Shown here piece after piece: positions 12,926 to 25,003 of a stretch of 64,000 nucleotides of DNA. The stretch is from Stomorhina lunata (taxonomy: Eukaryota > Arthropoda > Insecta > Diptera > Rhiniidae): contig OW121741.1 of the NCBI GenBank assembly GCA_933228675.1, positions 24,275,224-24,339,223 on the forward strand, read 5' to 3'. Each line of letters opens with the position of its first letter. The stretch's first letter is position 1. The notes under the pieces are model-generated. The model made no database searches and was not told the DNA's origin. It saw only the letters and a program-made list of their open reading frames with translations. The position numbers and the translations under genes are program-made.

Positions 12926-12936
12926 TTAAACAAAGT

Positions 12937-14036
12937 ACCTGGTTGACCGAGCCTTGCTCGGAGCTTTATGATAAGCATTTTGAGCCAAATTTGAACGTTT
13001 TTATATATTTTATTTTATAAAGTTAATTTTGAATTATTTTATTTATTTTGTCCGACCAACACATAGTTTGCATAGTTTACAGTTTAACTCATTTTAATAA
13101 TTTTGAAAATTGGTCATACCAACAGAAAACTTTGCTAAAGATTATAGTCTGATCAAATGCACAGTTTATGATTTATTTCATTTTAAGTAGTTTTCAGTGG
13201 CGCCATCTGAAGTTGTTCATACCAACTAAGAAACCTTCGTTTGCTTATACGTAACAACTTTGCTTATGATTATAACATGATCAAATGCACAGTTTACGAT
13301 TTAATTCACTTTGAGTTATTTTCTGTGCCGCCACCTGTCGGACGTTGCCCATTCGAATTTATAAACCTTCGTCGGCTTATCCTCAACAACTTTGCTGAAG
13401 ATTATAGCATGATTAAATGTACAGCTTACGATTAAATTGACTTTGAGTAAATTTCAGTAGCGCCACCTGTCGAAATTTCTTCATACCAACTAAGAAACCT
13501 TCGTCGGCTCATGTGCAACAACTTTGCTAAAGATTGTAGCATGATCAAATGTACAGTTTACGATTTAATTAATGTTTAGTAATTTTCAGTGACGCCATCT
13601 ATCGGAAATTAGTCTTATCAACTTAAAAACCTTCGCCGGCTTATCCGCAACATCTTCGCTAAAGAGCATAACATGATCAAATGCACAGTTTACTATTCTA
13701 TAAAGAACATACAAACAGACAAACATTCATTTGTTTAAAAGTTATAACATTACTAAGTTTTTCCCCTTTTTATCCCCTAATTTCAAAAAAGTTCCATATG
13801 CATATTTGGTACTTCTGTGGTACCAATTGAATTCGGTACATTTTATTAATACGCAGTTAACATAATGTTTCTATTTATATTACTTTTTGAGATGTTAAGT
13901 TATCATTTTATCCCTTTTTTACCCATTTTGGCCCCAAAATCAAAAAAGCACCAAATAGGTGTTTAAAGTTTCTTTCACATCTATTGATTGTAGTACAAAG
14001 TTTCTTTCTATGTTCCTTAAATGTATGTTTGAACAT
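12937..14036 (+). mobile_element. Minisatellite-bearing Helitron-type element, copy 1
   Basis: It starts GTACCTGGTTGACC with the hairpin CCGAGC-CTT-GCTCGG (12947-12961). Then come TTTTGTCCGACCAACACATAG, a block of about five 130-bp tandem units, and a unique tail with TTTATCCC, GGTACTTCTGTGGTACC and AAATGTATGTTTGAACAT. The same start, tandem block and tail occur inverted at 32520-34180, and in part at 27660-28230. No coding capacity. A terminal hairpin and an internal tandem block suit a nonautonomous Helitron/Helentron derivative, but the superfamily is inferred. Confidence 0.7.
13090..13700 (+). repeat. 130-bp minisatellite with GGCGCCAC cores
   Basis: Tandem units of 128-132 bp. Each has TAACAACTTTGCT-like, GATTATAGCATGATCAAATG and a (T/A)GGCGCCA(C/T)CTG core. 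The cores begin at about 13198, 13326, 13458 and 13589. Individual units differ by roughly 10-15%, so this is not a recent amplification. Confidence 0.9.
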
Positions 14037-14080
14037 AGTGGTGAAGGCCATCGTATGGTCTGGCACATCAATCTTTGTTC
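14037..14080 (+). mobile_element. DINE family A terminal fragment
   Basis: ATAGTGGTGAAGGCCATCGT, then ATGGTCTGGC, matches the 3' terminal region of family A (10300-10330). It abuts the tail of the minisatellite element directly. Confidence 0.5.
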
Positions 14081-14209
14081 TTTATTGTTTGTATGTGTAA
14101 GTCATTATTTATATCATTATTTTTTAAATTCAAAGCGAAAATTCATGTTATATTTATGTTTATTGACTTTGTGTCTGCAGGACTATACGACAGTCGCATA
14201 GGGTTAAAT

Positions 14210-16611
14210 GATTTTTGAGAATATGAAAAAATTGGTACGCTAATTTTGGCTTTAATAATCAATATTTTTGCTAAACTTAGTTTAAATGCAGATAAATTTT
14301 GTGGCTTTTAAGGGTTAAATTCTCTATTCCGTCAGATAGTTCTATGGGAGGTAAATGATTCGATTTAATATAGCTAACATTCTGCGAAATGTCTGTATCA
14401 AATCGTGTATGATAACAAGCTGGTATGGACATTCAGCGGCTTAGCCTGGCTTCCGCATATGGTGGTAAAGAGTATAGGTACACAAAATAAAATTCTGGTG
14501 GTCTTACTTGAATTTTCATTGAAATTATATTTATTTAAATAAAAAAAATGGACATTCTTTAAAAAAAATAACTAAATTGTTCTATATACAAAATCCCTTT
14601 AGATATTTGGACATAGAGCAATTCAAGTTCATTTTAATCCTGATTGATGCCTGACAAACATTTCTCAAACAGGCAAAAGACTAAAACCAAACAAAGTAAA
14701 TATGAAAAAAAAAGAAAACTGGAAATTTAAATTAAATAAAAACATTTAAATATTTATTTAATAAGAAGGGAATTTAAAAATGTTTTGACAAAAAAAAATA
14801 AATTTCAAAACTACAAAAGGACCTCTGTCAAAGAGGAAGGGATTTCAATGAAAATTTTCAAAAAAAAAGACAAGGAAAATATTAATAATCCTAAAATAAC
14901 ATTAGGGAAGTTAAAAATGAAATTGTCTGTAATAGAAATGAGTGTTTAAAATTTACATGTGAGTATTTGCTCATGTATGTATGTAGATTTACATACATAT
15001 ATGCGTTTAGAGGAGATTTGGTTTTATTTTCCTAAAACAGGATTCCCTTTTTTATCACAATCCTTAATCATAATTGCCATTTTGTTGCTTTTATAGGGAC
15101 ATTTTGTTTATTTAACAAATGATGATGATGATGACAATTGTTTGTTTGAGATAAACATTGAAAAGGAGGTTCGATGCTGGTTGGTACAACATGTTGTTTA
15201 GAGCAGTCGAGACTTAAGCCTGTAAAGTAGCTGCCTGTGTTACCGCTGGCTGTTTTCTAAAGCCAAACAGGATTATGATTTTTAAACAAAACCCTCTAAC
15301 AAAATCAACAAAATGTTGAAACAAAAAGACTTTTTCTATGGAAAAGAAATATTTTTTTTAAAAAATGGCAAAAATGTTTTGTGGTGCGTTAAATACTTAA
15401 AAACGACATTGTCACCTTTTGTGTCATATTTTAATATATAATGCACTTCCATTCTTTTTTAAATGTCTAAAACAAATTGTTATCATTTCCATATAAAAAA
15501 ACCCTAAATGTTTTATTTCTCTTTTATTTGTTTTTAAAAAGATGGATATAAAAGATTGTGAGGAAAGACAGTCTTTATTGTTTCCCCCTTAAATACAATT
15601 TTCTGACATTATTCGAAATAAAGGGGAAAAAACTCATTGAGGCTTATGAAGTTGATCCTGCTTATTTGAAAATTAGTTTATGCTCTAATGGATTTCAAAA
15701 ATTGTCTTTATTTCGAGTATCTAAAATGTTAACAAAATGTTGAAATATTTCCAGACAGATGATAATTTCTCAAATACTTTCCAAACTCAGTTTCAATTGT
15801 TAAATAATCATTTGGGTTGTTAACTTAAACGAGTAGAATTTTCAAAGAAGGGTGATTTTTATCTTCTGTATGGAAAAAAGTAAAACTTTTCCCAAAAAAG
15901 GTTTTATTTAATCACTTCTCTGATTCCGATTTGACAAAATGCCAAAAAAAAAATACATCAATGTTGCCTAAGTAACTAATGCAACATGATATGATGATAC
16001 TTTGTCTCTTAGCTATTAAAGATTAAGTCGCAATCTATTGAAGATGATTATGTTAAGCTTATAACTGGAGATTATTTTTACAGAAAAGGTAACCTGGAGT
16101 GTTTTAATAACAAATCTTGCTTTAGAAAGTGAAAGTATTAAGAAAGGGATAAATTCAACACCTTTTTTATTTTTTAAAATGGGAAATGGTTTTTGAAAGT
16201 TATATTAAGGGTTATATTAGCGGTAACTTAATTCATCTTTCTTGATAAATTGCTTTCATTTTAAGCCACTTAAGAGATGACTACCTTATGTTAAAATCTT
16301 AAAAAATGGAAAGCAACTGTTATAAATTGTTAATGATTGTGGAAATTGAAAAATTTCAATTTTAAAAATTAATTTTGAAAAAAATAACTCTAAAAACGAC
16401 CTAGCCCACAAATACATCAAAATATTAGATCTATACGAAAAAAAAACAATTTTAACGTGGTTCGTCAAGTAATAGACTCATAGCTCAGTCAGCTTGTTTC
16501 CAATTTTACTTTTTTTACAGAAAATAAAAGCGAATAGATTGAGCTTTAAAGTAGCATACCAACTTTGACACATTTGTATAATAAAATGTGTATTTTTTGT
16601 TAAGAATATAA
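14210..16611. other. Unique AT-rich region, no gene seen
   Basis: About 2.4 kb. A (GAT)n run lies at 15120-15134 and a TATG/TACATA-rich stretch at 14975-15005. Frames of 60-65 codons on both strands (for example 15558-15743 plus, 16478-16672 minus) have no recognisable domain and are expected by chance. The last 140 bases lead into a DINE terminus. Confidence 0.5.
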
Positions 16612-16765
16612 AAAAAACAAGTAAGAAAGTGCTATAGTCGGTCAAGCCCGACCACACGATACAATTCATCACTAAAATATGGGTCTAAGACAAATATTTC
16701 TTCGCGTTACATACATCAGCACAAACTTATAATACCATTTCCACCTATAGTGGTGAAGGGTATAA
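16612..16765 (-). mobile_element. Internally deleted DINE family A derivative
   Basis: On the minus strand this has the two ends of family A and almost nothing between them: AACAAGTAAGAAAGTGCTAT, GTCGGTCAAGCCCGACC, then directly the GGGTCTAAGACAAATATTTC and GGTGAAGGGTATA blocks. The full element (9580-10363) is about 780 bp, so about 600 bp are missing. It may be an internal-deletion miniature. Confidence 0.75.
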
Positions 16766-16959
16766 TGAGTTTTCAAAAAAGCGGCGGTTCACCTCATAAC
16801 TCAGCCAGCCACTGGTTATTGAGTATTAGGCTATGTAAAACTTCTCTAACTAATGCATTTGCCGTTCGGAGTCGGCGTTGCGTCCCTTTATAGTATATAG
16901 TTACATAAAACTTCTTTATTCTAAATTTAGTCGTAGTAGCTATTACAATTGTACTCAAT
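16766..16959. other. Unassigned sequence between DINE-like elements
   Basis: A GC-richer stretch (AAGCGGCGGTTCACCTC and TTCGGAGTCGGCGTTGCGTC) that I cannot place in either DINE family. Confidence 0.4.
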
Positions 16960-18600
16960 TAATCAGTATTCATGTGTCTCCCGGGGCGGGGTTATATGGG
17001 AGCTCTAACTAAATGTGAACCGATTTTGCCCATTTTCAGTGCACAACTTTTGCTACATATCAAAAATACTTTTGTAAAATTTTGTCTCTCTAGCTTTTGT
17101 AGTTCGGGATGTAAATAGGATGCAGTTGTTGCCTGGGTTTCTGCTAACAGGTAATAACTGTATTCAATTCCTACTCACACCTCCTAGTGGTACATCCTGG
17201 AAACCTGAGCAACCTAGTTGAAGATGCGGTAAATAACCCGAGTGGGATTCTAGGTCAGGGCCAACGTGAGAGGGAGTTATCTTGGAGCCATTCCGACGTA
17301 TTTGGTCTAAGGGTCTAAGATGATTGTACTTTGTAAAGTACAGAACTGTAGCGTCTGTTCAACATGTTAGTTGCGGCTACAAGCGGGTGTCTGTCTCGGA
17401 TCGAGCGCCTCGCTTTACAAACATGGCTCTTGTCTTTGGACTCATCATCCATCGACTTAGCGCTTACGATGTTTTAAGCATGGAAAGAAACAACATAACA
17501 GAATATACTACTCCAAGGGGTAATCATGCAAGAAATCCCCCTTCTACGGCAGTTGGCACAAGGATTTTGGAGGTGCCTAATCTATGCAAGAACATCTTGA
17601 TGAATGAAACCAATTCTATTGAGGCCCTATGCTCCACTGGGAGTCAAGGATAACAAAAGAAGAAGCTTTTGTAGTTCAGGAGCTGTCGCGCTTTTATCCG
17701 ACGGACAGACGGACATAAATCTCCTTTTCTTTTTGTAATTTTGTGTTTCTGTAAGTTTTTTATATGGGAGCTATAGTCAAATGGTGACCGATTGTAACAA
17801 AATGTTGCACACTAGCTGGCATTCACATAAGACTTCCTATTGTAAAATTTTATTGCTATAGCCTTTTTAGTTAAGGCGCTGTCGCGCTTTTATCTAACGG
17901 ACAGACGGACATAAACCCCCTTTTCTTTTTGTATTTTTATGTTTCCGTAAGTTTTTTATATGGGAGATATGGTCAAATGGTGACCGATTGTGACAAAATT
18001 TTGCACACTGGCTGGCATTCACATAAGACTTTTTTGTGCTAAATTTAGTGGCCTAAGCTGTTTATTATTTATTGGCATTTAAATGAATTTCAGGTGGAAT
18101 TTAGGCTGTTTCCATAAGTTTTTTATATGGGAGCTATGGTTAAATGTTAACTGATTTCGATGAAATTTTATGTGCTGCCTAGTGCCTATATAAAACTTCT
18201 AGATACCAAAATTTGTCATAATAACTGTTATAATTTGCCATTTATTAGCAAATAACTGATTAGCCTAGACGAGGTTATACGGGAGCTATGGTCAAATGCT
18301 AACCGATTTTGCCCGATTTCAATACCAAAATTTTCTCATATATGAAAAATGTTTTTGCTAAGTTTCAGTTAGCTAGCTCCTTTCGTTTAGGCGTTATCGT
18401 GATTTCAACAGACAGACAGATAGACAGACAGACGGACGGACAGACAGACGGACATCGCTCAATCGTCTTAGAATTTCATAAGGATTTAGAATATATATCG
18501 TTTTTGATTTTTGAGCCAATATTAAGGAACTTACAAACGGAATGACAATCTCAATATGCCCCTCATTCTTTTTGATGGTGGGTATAAAAACCATAGTCGG
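16960..18600 (-). mobile_element. DINE-like family B, inverted, interrupted by a retroposon
   Basis: Inverted relative to 10.4-11.8 kb. TTATATGGGAGCTATGGTCAAATGNTNACCGATT recurs (split over 17765, 17945, 18125 and 18275). A unit starting GCTGTCGCGCTTTTATC is duplicated at 17682 and 17878, a 196-bp period. GACAGACGGACATAAA microsatellite starts lie at 17702 and 17898, and a longer GACA/GACG stretch at 18409-18455. It ends CGCTCAATCGTCTTAGAATTTC and GATGGTGGGTATAAAAACC. A retroposon has split the leftmost unit at about 17107-17665. Confidence 0.8.
17107..17665 (+). mobile_element. Retroposon copy 1 (SINE or 5'-truncated non-LTR), with target-site duplication
   Basis: The DINE target sequence AGCTTTTGTAGTTC stands on both sides (17093-17106 and 17664-17677), a 14-bp duplication typical of target-primed reverse transcription. 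The insert has GGGTTTCTGCTAACAGGTAA near its left end. Its right end has CTCCACTGGGAG (a small hairpin) plus GTCAAGGATAACAAAAGAAG, similar in form to 3' tails of I/R1-group non-LTR elements. It carries a 109-codon frame (17324-17653) whose product is alignable with that of the copy at 54860. No known domain is recognised in it. Whether it is a SINE or a truncated LINE is not decided by the sequence. Confidence 0.75.
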
Positions 18601-19150
<550 letters not shown>

Positions 19151-19204
19151 CTATAAAAGGGATCACACGGCCCGTTTTTCTAAAAAAAAATCAAATTTTC
19201 GAAA

Positions 19205-19590
19205 AGCGAACTATTCTATATTCAAAAATATTAACTGAAATTTCAGAACTCATTCTAAAATATTTATTTCTGATTCTCTTATATATGGGTCCATACTGTG
19301 TCCAAAAGTGGTCATAATATCTTGTTTAGCCTTAGAGATTTTGCGAAAAAATTACAAAGTAATGTTAAAAAATTATATAAATTTATTACAAAAAGTGTAC
19401 TTTTCTGTAAACAAAAATGTTCATTAAAATTTCAGAACTCATTCTGAGATTTATATTTCTAAATAGCTGATGTATTGGTCTATATTCTGTACAAAAATGA
19501 TCATAATACCTTGTTTAGTTTTGGAGATTTTTGCAAAAGTATCTTCAAAAGTAATATTAAAAAATTATATAAATTTATTGTTGTTGCACT
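19205..19590 (+). repeat. 189-bp tandem duplication
   Basis: TTTCAGAACTCATTCT occurs at 19241 and again at 19430. The following text is parallel in both units (TATATTTCT, GGTCCATA/GGTCTATATT, TCATAATA-CTTGTTTAG, GAGATTTTGC, TTAAAAAATTATATAAATTT). Two units, each about 189 bp, diverged by about 15-20%. Confidence 0.8.
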
Positions 19591-19737
19591 TTTTTAGCAA
19601 AAGTCTTAAATCAGTTTGTAAACTCTAAAAAAATGTTTAACTGATTTAAAAGTATACAAAATTTCCTTTCCATTGATGTATAACATGTCTACCTTATCTT
19701 TTATTGGCAGAATAATATATCGAGGGTTTATATTCAA

Positions 19738-20430
19738 ATAGTGCTATCTACAAATTTAGAATTTTACAGGAGAGCGAAAAAACTGTTTTTGTCATTAACT
19801 ATAAGAGTAATAAATAAACTTTGTTTTACAATACCATACACATTGGGGCTAAGATTTTGTACAAATTAAGTTTTTAATTAACTCCTTATATTTGCGCTTC
19901 TATAGTAGATAGCACTTTTTACGAGTTAAAATTTTATCGTTTCAAGTACTAAAGCAAGTAGATAGCATTTTTTAGCAACGAAAAAATAAAGTATAATGAA
20001 AATTGAGACTTTTATCAAAATATCACGAATTTTAATTAGAATAATAAGTTTTTTGAATAAAACAAGATTTATTGTAATATTAAATATTAATATAATTCAA
20101 GGCATTATCTTCCTTATATGACCTTTATTTACAATCTGTTAAGGTCAAAGGCCGAGCATATTTTAGAAACCCATAATTACAGTATGTTGTAGGGAATTGT
20201 GGTCCATTTTGTTGGTTTATCACTAATTACAATGTATATTTTATTTCCACAAATATTTTTAATGTAGATAGCACTATTTTTTGATTATGGGTAGATAGCA
20301 CAAATACAATTTATATAAAAAAAAATGTTTTAGAATTATTTTTCTTTCTTTAAGTTTATATGACAGATAAGCCAAGGAACACATTTCTATTAAAAACCAT
20401 TTTGGTCAAAAATGTAGATAGCACTTTTTG
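19738..20430. repeat. Dispersed GTAGATAGCACTTTTT motif cluster
   Basis: The 11-12 bp motif GTAGATAGCA(C) occurs at 19905, 19958, 20264, 20291 and 20414 on the plus strand and inverted at 19741-19751. Most copies are followed by a T-run. Spacings are irregular (53, 306, 27 and 123 bp), so this is not a tandem array. Surrounding sequence is otherwise dissimilar. Confidence 0.75.
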
Positions 20431-20887
20431 AATATAAAGCGTCGATATACATTTTTACCAGAGAATAATTTAAAAAATTTATTGTTTCCAATCGAAAAAT
20501 ATTAACTTTGGAAAAAGTTAAATAACTTGTATGAATACAAATCGATATCAAAAAGTAATATCTCGTTTATTTTTATATAGAACTAGCTTTAAAAGACATG
20601 TATAAAACCAAATAGGTTTTTATAGAAAACCTTGATCCCCTGACTACCCAAAAATGTTTACAATTTTAAAATCGCTCTGGAAATGTGAAAGTTGGAGGTA
20701 CTAAAGTACTACGACCTACCCAGTTTTTTTGCGAATATCTCAAAATTTTGCAGGTATTTCGATAACTTTGAAAATGGTTTTTATATGTCCTCAACTATTA
20801 ATATAACCCCCACTAGATTGCTTTCCCAGCTTTTAAAAAAAGTTGCTCATTTGTAACACCGCGTAATCTTTGAAAATTCAGATACGT

Positions 20888-20986
20888 CCATATATAGTAA
20901 AAGACTAAATAAAGTCTAACTATAAGACTATTGTCGGAGTAAAAGTCTTATCTTTAGACTTTAGTCATATACTATATATATAGACT
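20888..20986. repeat. Imperfect 40-bp inverted repeat
   Basis: ATATAGTAAAAGACTAAATA, then AAGTCTAACTATAAGACT, pairs with AGTCTTATCTTTAGACTTTA, then GTCATATACTATAT, across a loop of about 13 bases containing TGTCGGAG. It could be a small foldback element or the paired ends of a miniature transposon. Confidence 0.7.
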
Positions 20987-20989
20987 TAT

Positions 20990-21614
20990 CTGCATTATCA
21001 AAGTTTCGCACAATGAATTTTTAAAATTTCATAGAAATTCAAATTCTAAGATTCATATCATATTACCAACTTTTATGAATTATGCATAAATTCATCAAAT
21101 TTTTAAGGCTTTCACGCCTTTACCAGAAAAAAAACTTTAACATAGATATTATCACTTCAAAAAACTCTGCGGTAGACCAAACCAATATTTTTAAAATCAT
21201 TAAAATATTTCAGTACATTCACGCTTTTTTCGAAAAAATAACGACACTTATACATAAATTAATACTAAAATTATTATTTATTTACCATAAAATATTAATG
21301 ATAATAATCATTTATAAATATTTATTATGATAAAAGAAATACTTCACATATAAATAACAAAACACACAAAAAAAGTCAAAACTAAAAAAAATAGAAAGCT
21401 GCGCCCAATTCCCCTTAATCATAATGCGCGGAAATATAATCATAATTCCGAACACATAATAATATAAAATAAAATTTTATATTTATTTAAAATCTACACA
21501 AATTAAATGCTAGAGTTATTGAAAAATTAAGTATGTACTTAAAAATTTAACATAATAAAAAGGTGTGAATTAAGTTTTTTTTTCTACCTAATTCCTATAA
21601 CACGCAGTGGGTTG
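20990..21614. other. AT-rich, no gene seen
   Basis: Low-complexity AT-rich sequence. The 82-codon frame at 21082-21330 is rich in Ile, Lys and Phe, shows no domain and reflects base composition. Confidence 0.5.
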
Positions 21615-24600
21615 GCACAGTGGGTGGGTAAGTTATAATTAGGTGAAAATTATAAAATACATGAGCCATTGCCTATACTGACACATATTTTATTATTTTT
21701 TATTGAAATTTTTTTTTATTTTTATAGGAAGTTTTTCAACCTTTTTCTATTTTTATAGGAAATTTTTCAAATATTTTCAATTTTTAAAGGAAATTTCATA
21801 TAAATTTTATACAAAAATTTCCTATTAAAAAATAGTTAATTTTTAAAAAATTTATTGAATAGAATTGACTAATTTTTAATAAGAAATTTTTCAAAAATTA
21901 TATTTTGTAATTTGAGATATACTTTTTAATAGAATATTTTTTAAAAATTTATTTTTTTTAATAGGAAATTTTTCAAAAATTTTCTATTTTTATAGGAAAA
22001 TTTTGAAAGATTTTCTATTTTTAATAGAAAATTTTTCAAAAATTTTCTATTTTTATAGGAAAATTTTGGCTAATTTCTATTTCTATAAGAAAATTTTGAA
22101 AAATTTTCTATTTTTATAGGAAAATTTTTCAAAATTTTCTATTTTTATAGGAAAATTTTTCAAAATTTTTCAAAAATTTTTTTTAATAGGATATTTTTCA
22201 AAAATTTTTTATTTCAATAGGAAATTTTACAAAATTTTCTATTTTTATAGGAAATTTTTCAAAAATTTTCTATTTCAATAGGAAATTTTTCAAAATTTTC
22301 TATTTTAATATGAAATTTTTCAAAAATTTTCTATTTTTATAGGAAGTTTTTCAAAAATTTTCTATTTTTATAGGAAATTTTTCAAAAACTTTCCATTCTA
22401 TAGGAAATTTTTCAAAAATTTTCTATTTTTATAGGAAATTTTTCAAAAATTTTCTATTTTTATAGGAAATTTTTCAAAAATTTTCTATTTTTATAGGAAA
22501 TTTTTCAAAAATTTTCTATTTTTATAGGAAATTTTACAAAAATTTTCTATTTTTATAGGAAATTTTTCAAAAATTTTCTATTTTTATAGGAAATTTTTCA
22601 AAAATTTTCTATTTTTATAGGTAATTTTTCAAAAATTTTCTATTTTTATAGAAAATTTTTAAAAATTTTCCATTTTTATAGAAAATTTTTCAAAAATTTT
22701 CTGTTTTTATAGAAAATTTTTTAAAAATTTTCTATTTTTATAGAAAATTTTTTAAAAATTTTCTATTTTTATAGAAAATTTTTTAAAAATTTTCTATTTT
22801 TATAGAAAATTTTTCAAAAATTTTCTATTTTTATAGCAAATTTTTCAAAAATTTTCTATTTTTAAAAATTTTCTATTTTTATAGGAAATTTTTCAAAAAT
22901 TTTCTATTTTTATAGAAAATTAAAAAAAAAATTTTTAAATTTCTATTTTTTTAGAAAATTTTTCAAAATTTTCTATTCTACAAAAAATTTTTCAAAAATT
23001 TTCTATTTTTATAGGAAATTTTTCAAAAATTTTCTATTTTTATTAAAAAAAAAAATTCTATAAAATGAGGAAAGTTTTCAAAAATTTTTTATTTTTATAG
23101 AAAATTTTAAAAAAAATTTTTTAAATTTCTATTTTTTTAAAAAATTTTTCAAAATTTTCTATTCTACAAAAAATTTTTCAAAAATTTTCTATTTTTATAA
23201 AAAATTTTTCAAAAATTTTCTATTTTTATAGAAAATTAAAAAAAAAATTCTATAAAAATAGCAAATTTTTCAAAAATTTTCTATTTTTATAGAAATTTTT
23301 CAAAAATTTTCTATTTTTATAGGAAAATTTTCAAAAATTTTCTATTTTTGTAAGAAAATTTTTCAAAAATCTTTTATTTTTATAGGAAATTTTTGAAAAT
23401 TTTTCTATTTTTATAGGAAATTTTTCAAAAATTTTCTATTTTTATAGGAAATTTTTCAAAAATTTTCTATTTTTATAGGAAATTTTTCAAAAATTTTCTA
23501 TTTTTATAGGAAATTTTCTATTTTTATAGGAAATTTTTCAAAAATTTTGTATTTCTATATGAAATTTTTCAAAAATTTTCTATTTTTATAGGAAATTTTT
23601 CAAAAATTTTCTATTTTTATAGGAAATTTTTCAAAAATTTTCTATTTTTATAGGAAATTTTTCAAAAATTTTCTATTTTTTAGGAAATTTTTCAAAAATT
23701 TTCTATTTTTATAGGAAATTTTTCAAAAATTTTCTATTTTTATAGGAAATTTTTCAAAAATTTTCTATTTTTATAGGAAATTTTTCAAAAATTTTCTATT
23801 TTTATAGGAAATTTTTCAAAAATTTTCTATTTTTATAGGAAATTTTTCAAAAATTTTCTATTTTTATAGAAAATTTAAAAAAAAAATTTTTAAATTTCTA
23901 TTTTTTTAGAAAATTTTTCAAAATTTTCTATTCTACAAAAAATTTTTCAAAAATTTTCTATTTTTATAAAAAATTTTTCAAAAATTTTCTATTTTTATAG
24001 GAAATTTTTCAAAAATTTTCTATTTTTATTAAAAAAAAAAAAATTCTATAAAATGAGGAAAGTTTTCAAAAATTTTTTATTTTTATAGAAAATTTTTAAA
24101 AAAATTTTTTAAATTTCTATTTTTTTAGAAAATTTTTCAAAATTTTATATTCTACAAAAAATTTTTCAAAAATTTTCTATTTTTATAGAAAATTTAAAAA
24201 AAAATTTTTAAACTTCTATTTTTTTAGAAAATTTTTCAAAATTTTCTATTCTACAAAAAATTTTTCAAAAATTTTCTATTTTTATAAAAAATTTTTCAAA
24301 AATTTTCTATTTTTATAGAAAATTAAAAAAAAAATTCTATAAAGATAGCAAATTTTTCAAAAATTTTCTATTTTTATAGAAATTTTTCAAAAATTTTCTA
24401 TTTTTATAGGAAAATTTTCAAAAATTTTCTATTTTTGTAAGAAAATTTTTCAAAAATCTTTTATTTTTATAGGAAATTTTTGAAAATTTTTCTATTTTTA
24501 TAGGAAATTTTTCAAAAATTTTCTATTTTTATTAAAAAAAAATTCTATAAAAATAGGAAATTTTTCAAAAATTTTCTATTTTTATAGGAAATTTTTCAAA

Positions 24601-25003
24601 AATTTTCTATTTTTATAGGAAATTTTTCAAAAATTTTCTATTTTTATAGGAAATTTTTCAAAAATTTTCTATTTTTATAGGAAATTTTTCAAAAATTTTC
24701 TATTTTTATAGGAAATTTTTCAAAAATTTTCTATTTTTATAGGAAATTTTTCAAAAATTTTTTATTTTTATAGGAAATTTTTCAAAAATTTTCTATTTTT
24801 ATAGGAAATTTTTCAAAAATTTTCTATTTTTATAGGAAATTTTTCGAAAATTTTCTATTTTTATAGGAAATTTTTCGAAAATTTTCTATTTTTATAGGAA
24901 AATTTTCAAAAAATTTCTACTTTTATAAGAAATTTTTCAAAAATTAGCAAATTTTTCAAAAAATTTATATTTTTATAGAAAATTTTTATCATTCCCACTG
25001 TGC
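21615..25003. mobile_element. Satellite block bracketed by inverted GCACAGTGGG
   Basis: GCACAGTGGG stands at 21615-21624. Its exact complement CCCACTGTGC stands at 24994-25003, 10 bases past the last satellite unit. A similar inverted pair brackets 57075-63466. CACAGTG is the terminal heptamer form used by Transib-type transposons (CACWRTG), but no flanking duplication is evident. A transposon origin is inference. Confidence 0.5.
21710..24985 (-). repeat. 31-bp satellite array, inverted, with higher-order structure
   Basis: The longest 31-bp array. Most units are TATTTTTATAGG with AAATTTTTCAAAAATTTTC. Variant blocks recur in the same order: TATTTTTGTAAGAAAATTTT stands at 23343 and again near 24430. 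The TTCTATTCTACAAAAAATTT variant also recurs, with AAAATGAGGAAAGTTTTC at about 23060 and 24050. A segment of roughly 1 kb has therefore been duplicated. Confidence 0.97.

Larger units (their letters stand above)
12229..14207. mobile_element. piggyBac-like nonautonomous element with TTAA target duplications
   Basis: TTAA at 12229-12232 is followed by CCCTCTGCGACTGACGTGAT. At the other end the complement of CCCTATGCGACTGTCGTATA runs to 14203 and is followed by TTAA at 14204-14207. Terminal inverted repeats starting with CCC and flanked by TTAA are diagnostic of piggyBac-type elements. The inverted repeats match at roughly 20 of the first 24 positions. No transposase is visible. The interior is filled by a tRNA-like sequence, a DINE fragment and a nested minisatellite-bearing element. 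Confidence 0.75.

Noticed and set aside
13959..14201. 80-codon plus frame
   Set aside because: It spans the tail of a mobile element, a DINE fragment and the piggyBac-like inverted repeat, so it crosses three unrelated sequences.
21082..21330. 82-codon Ile/Lys-rich frame
   Set aside because: Its composition reflects local AT content. No start context or domain.
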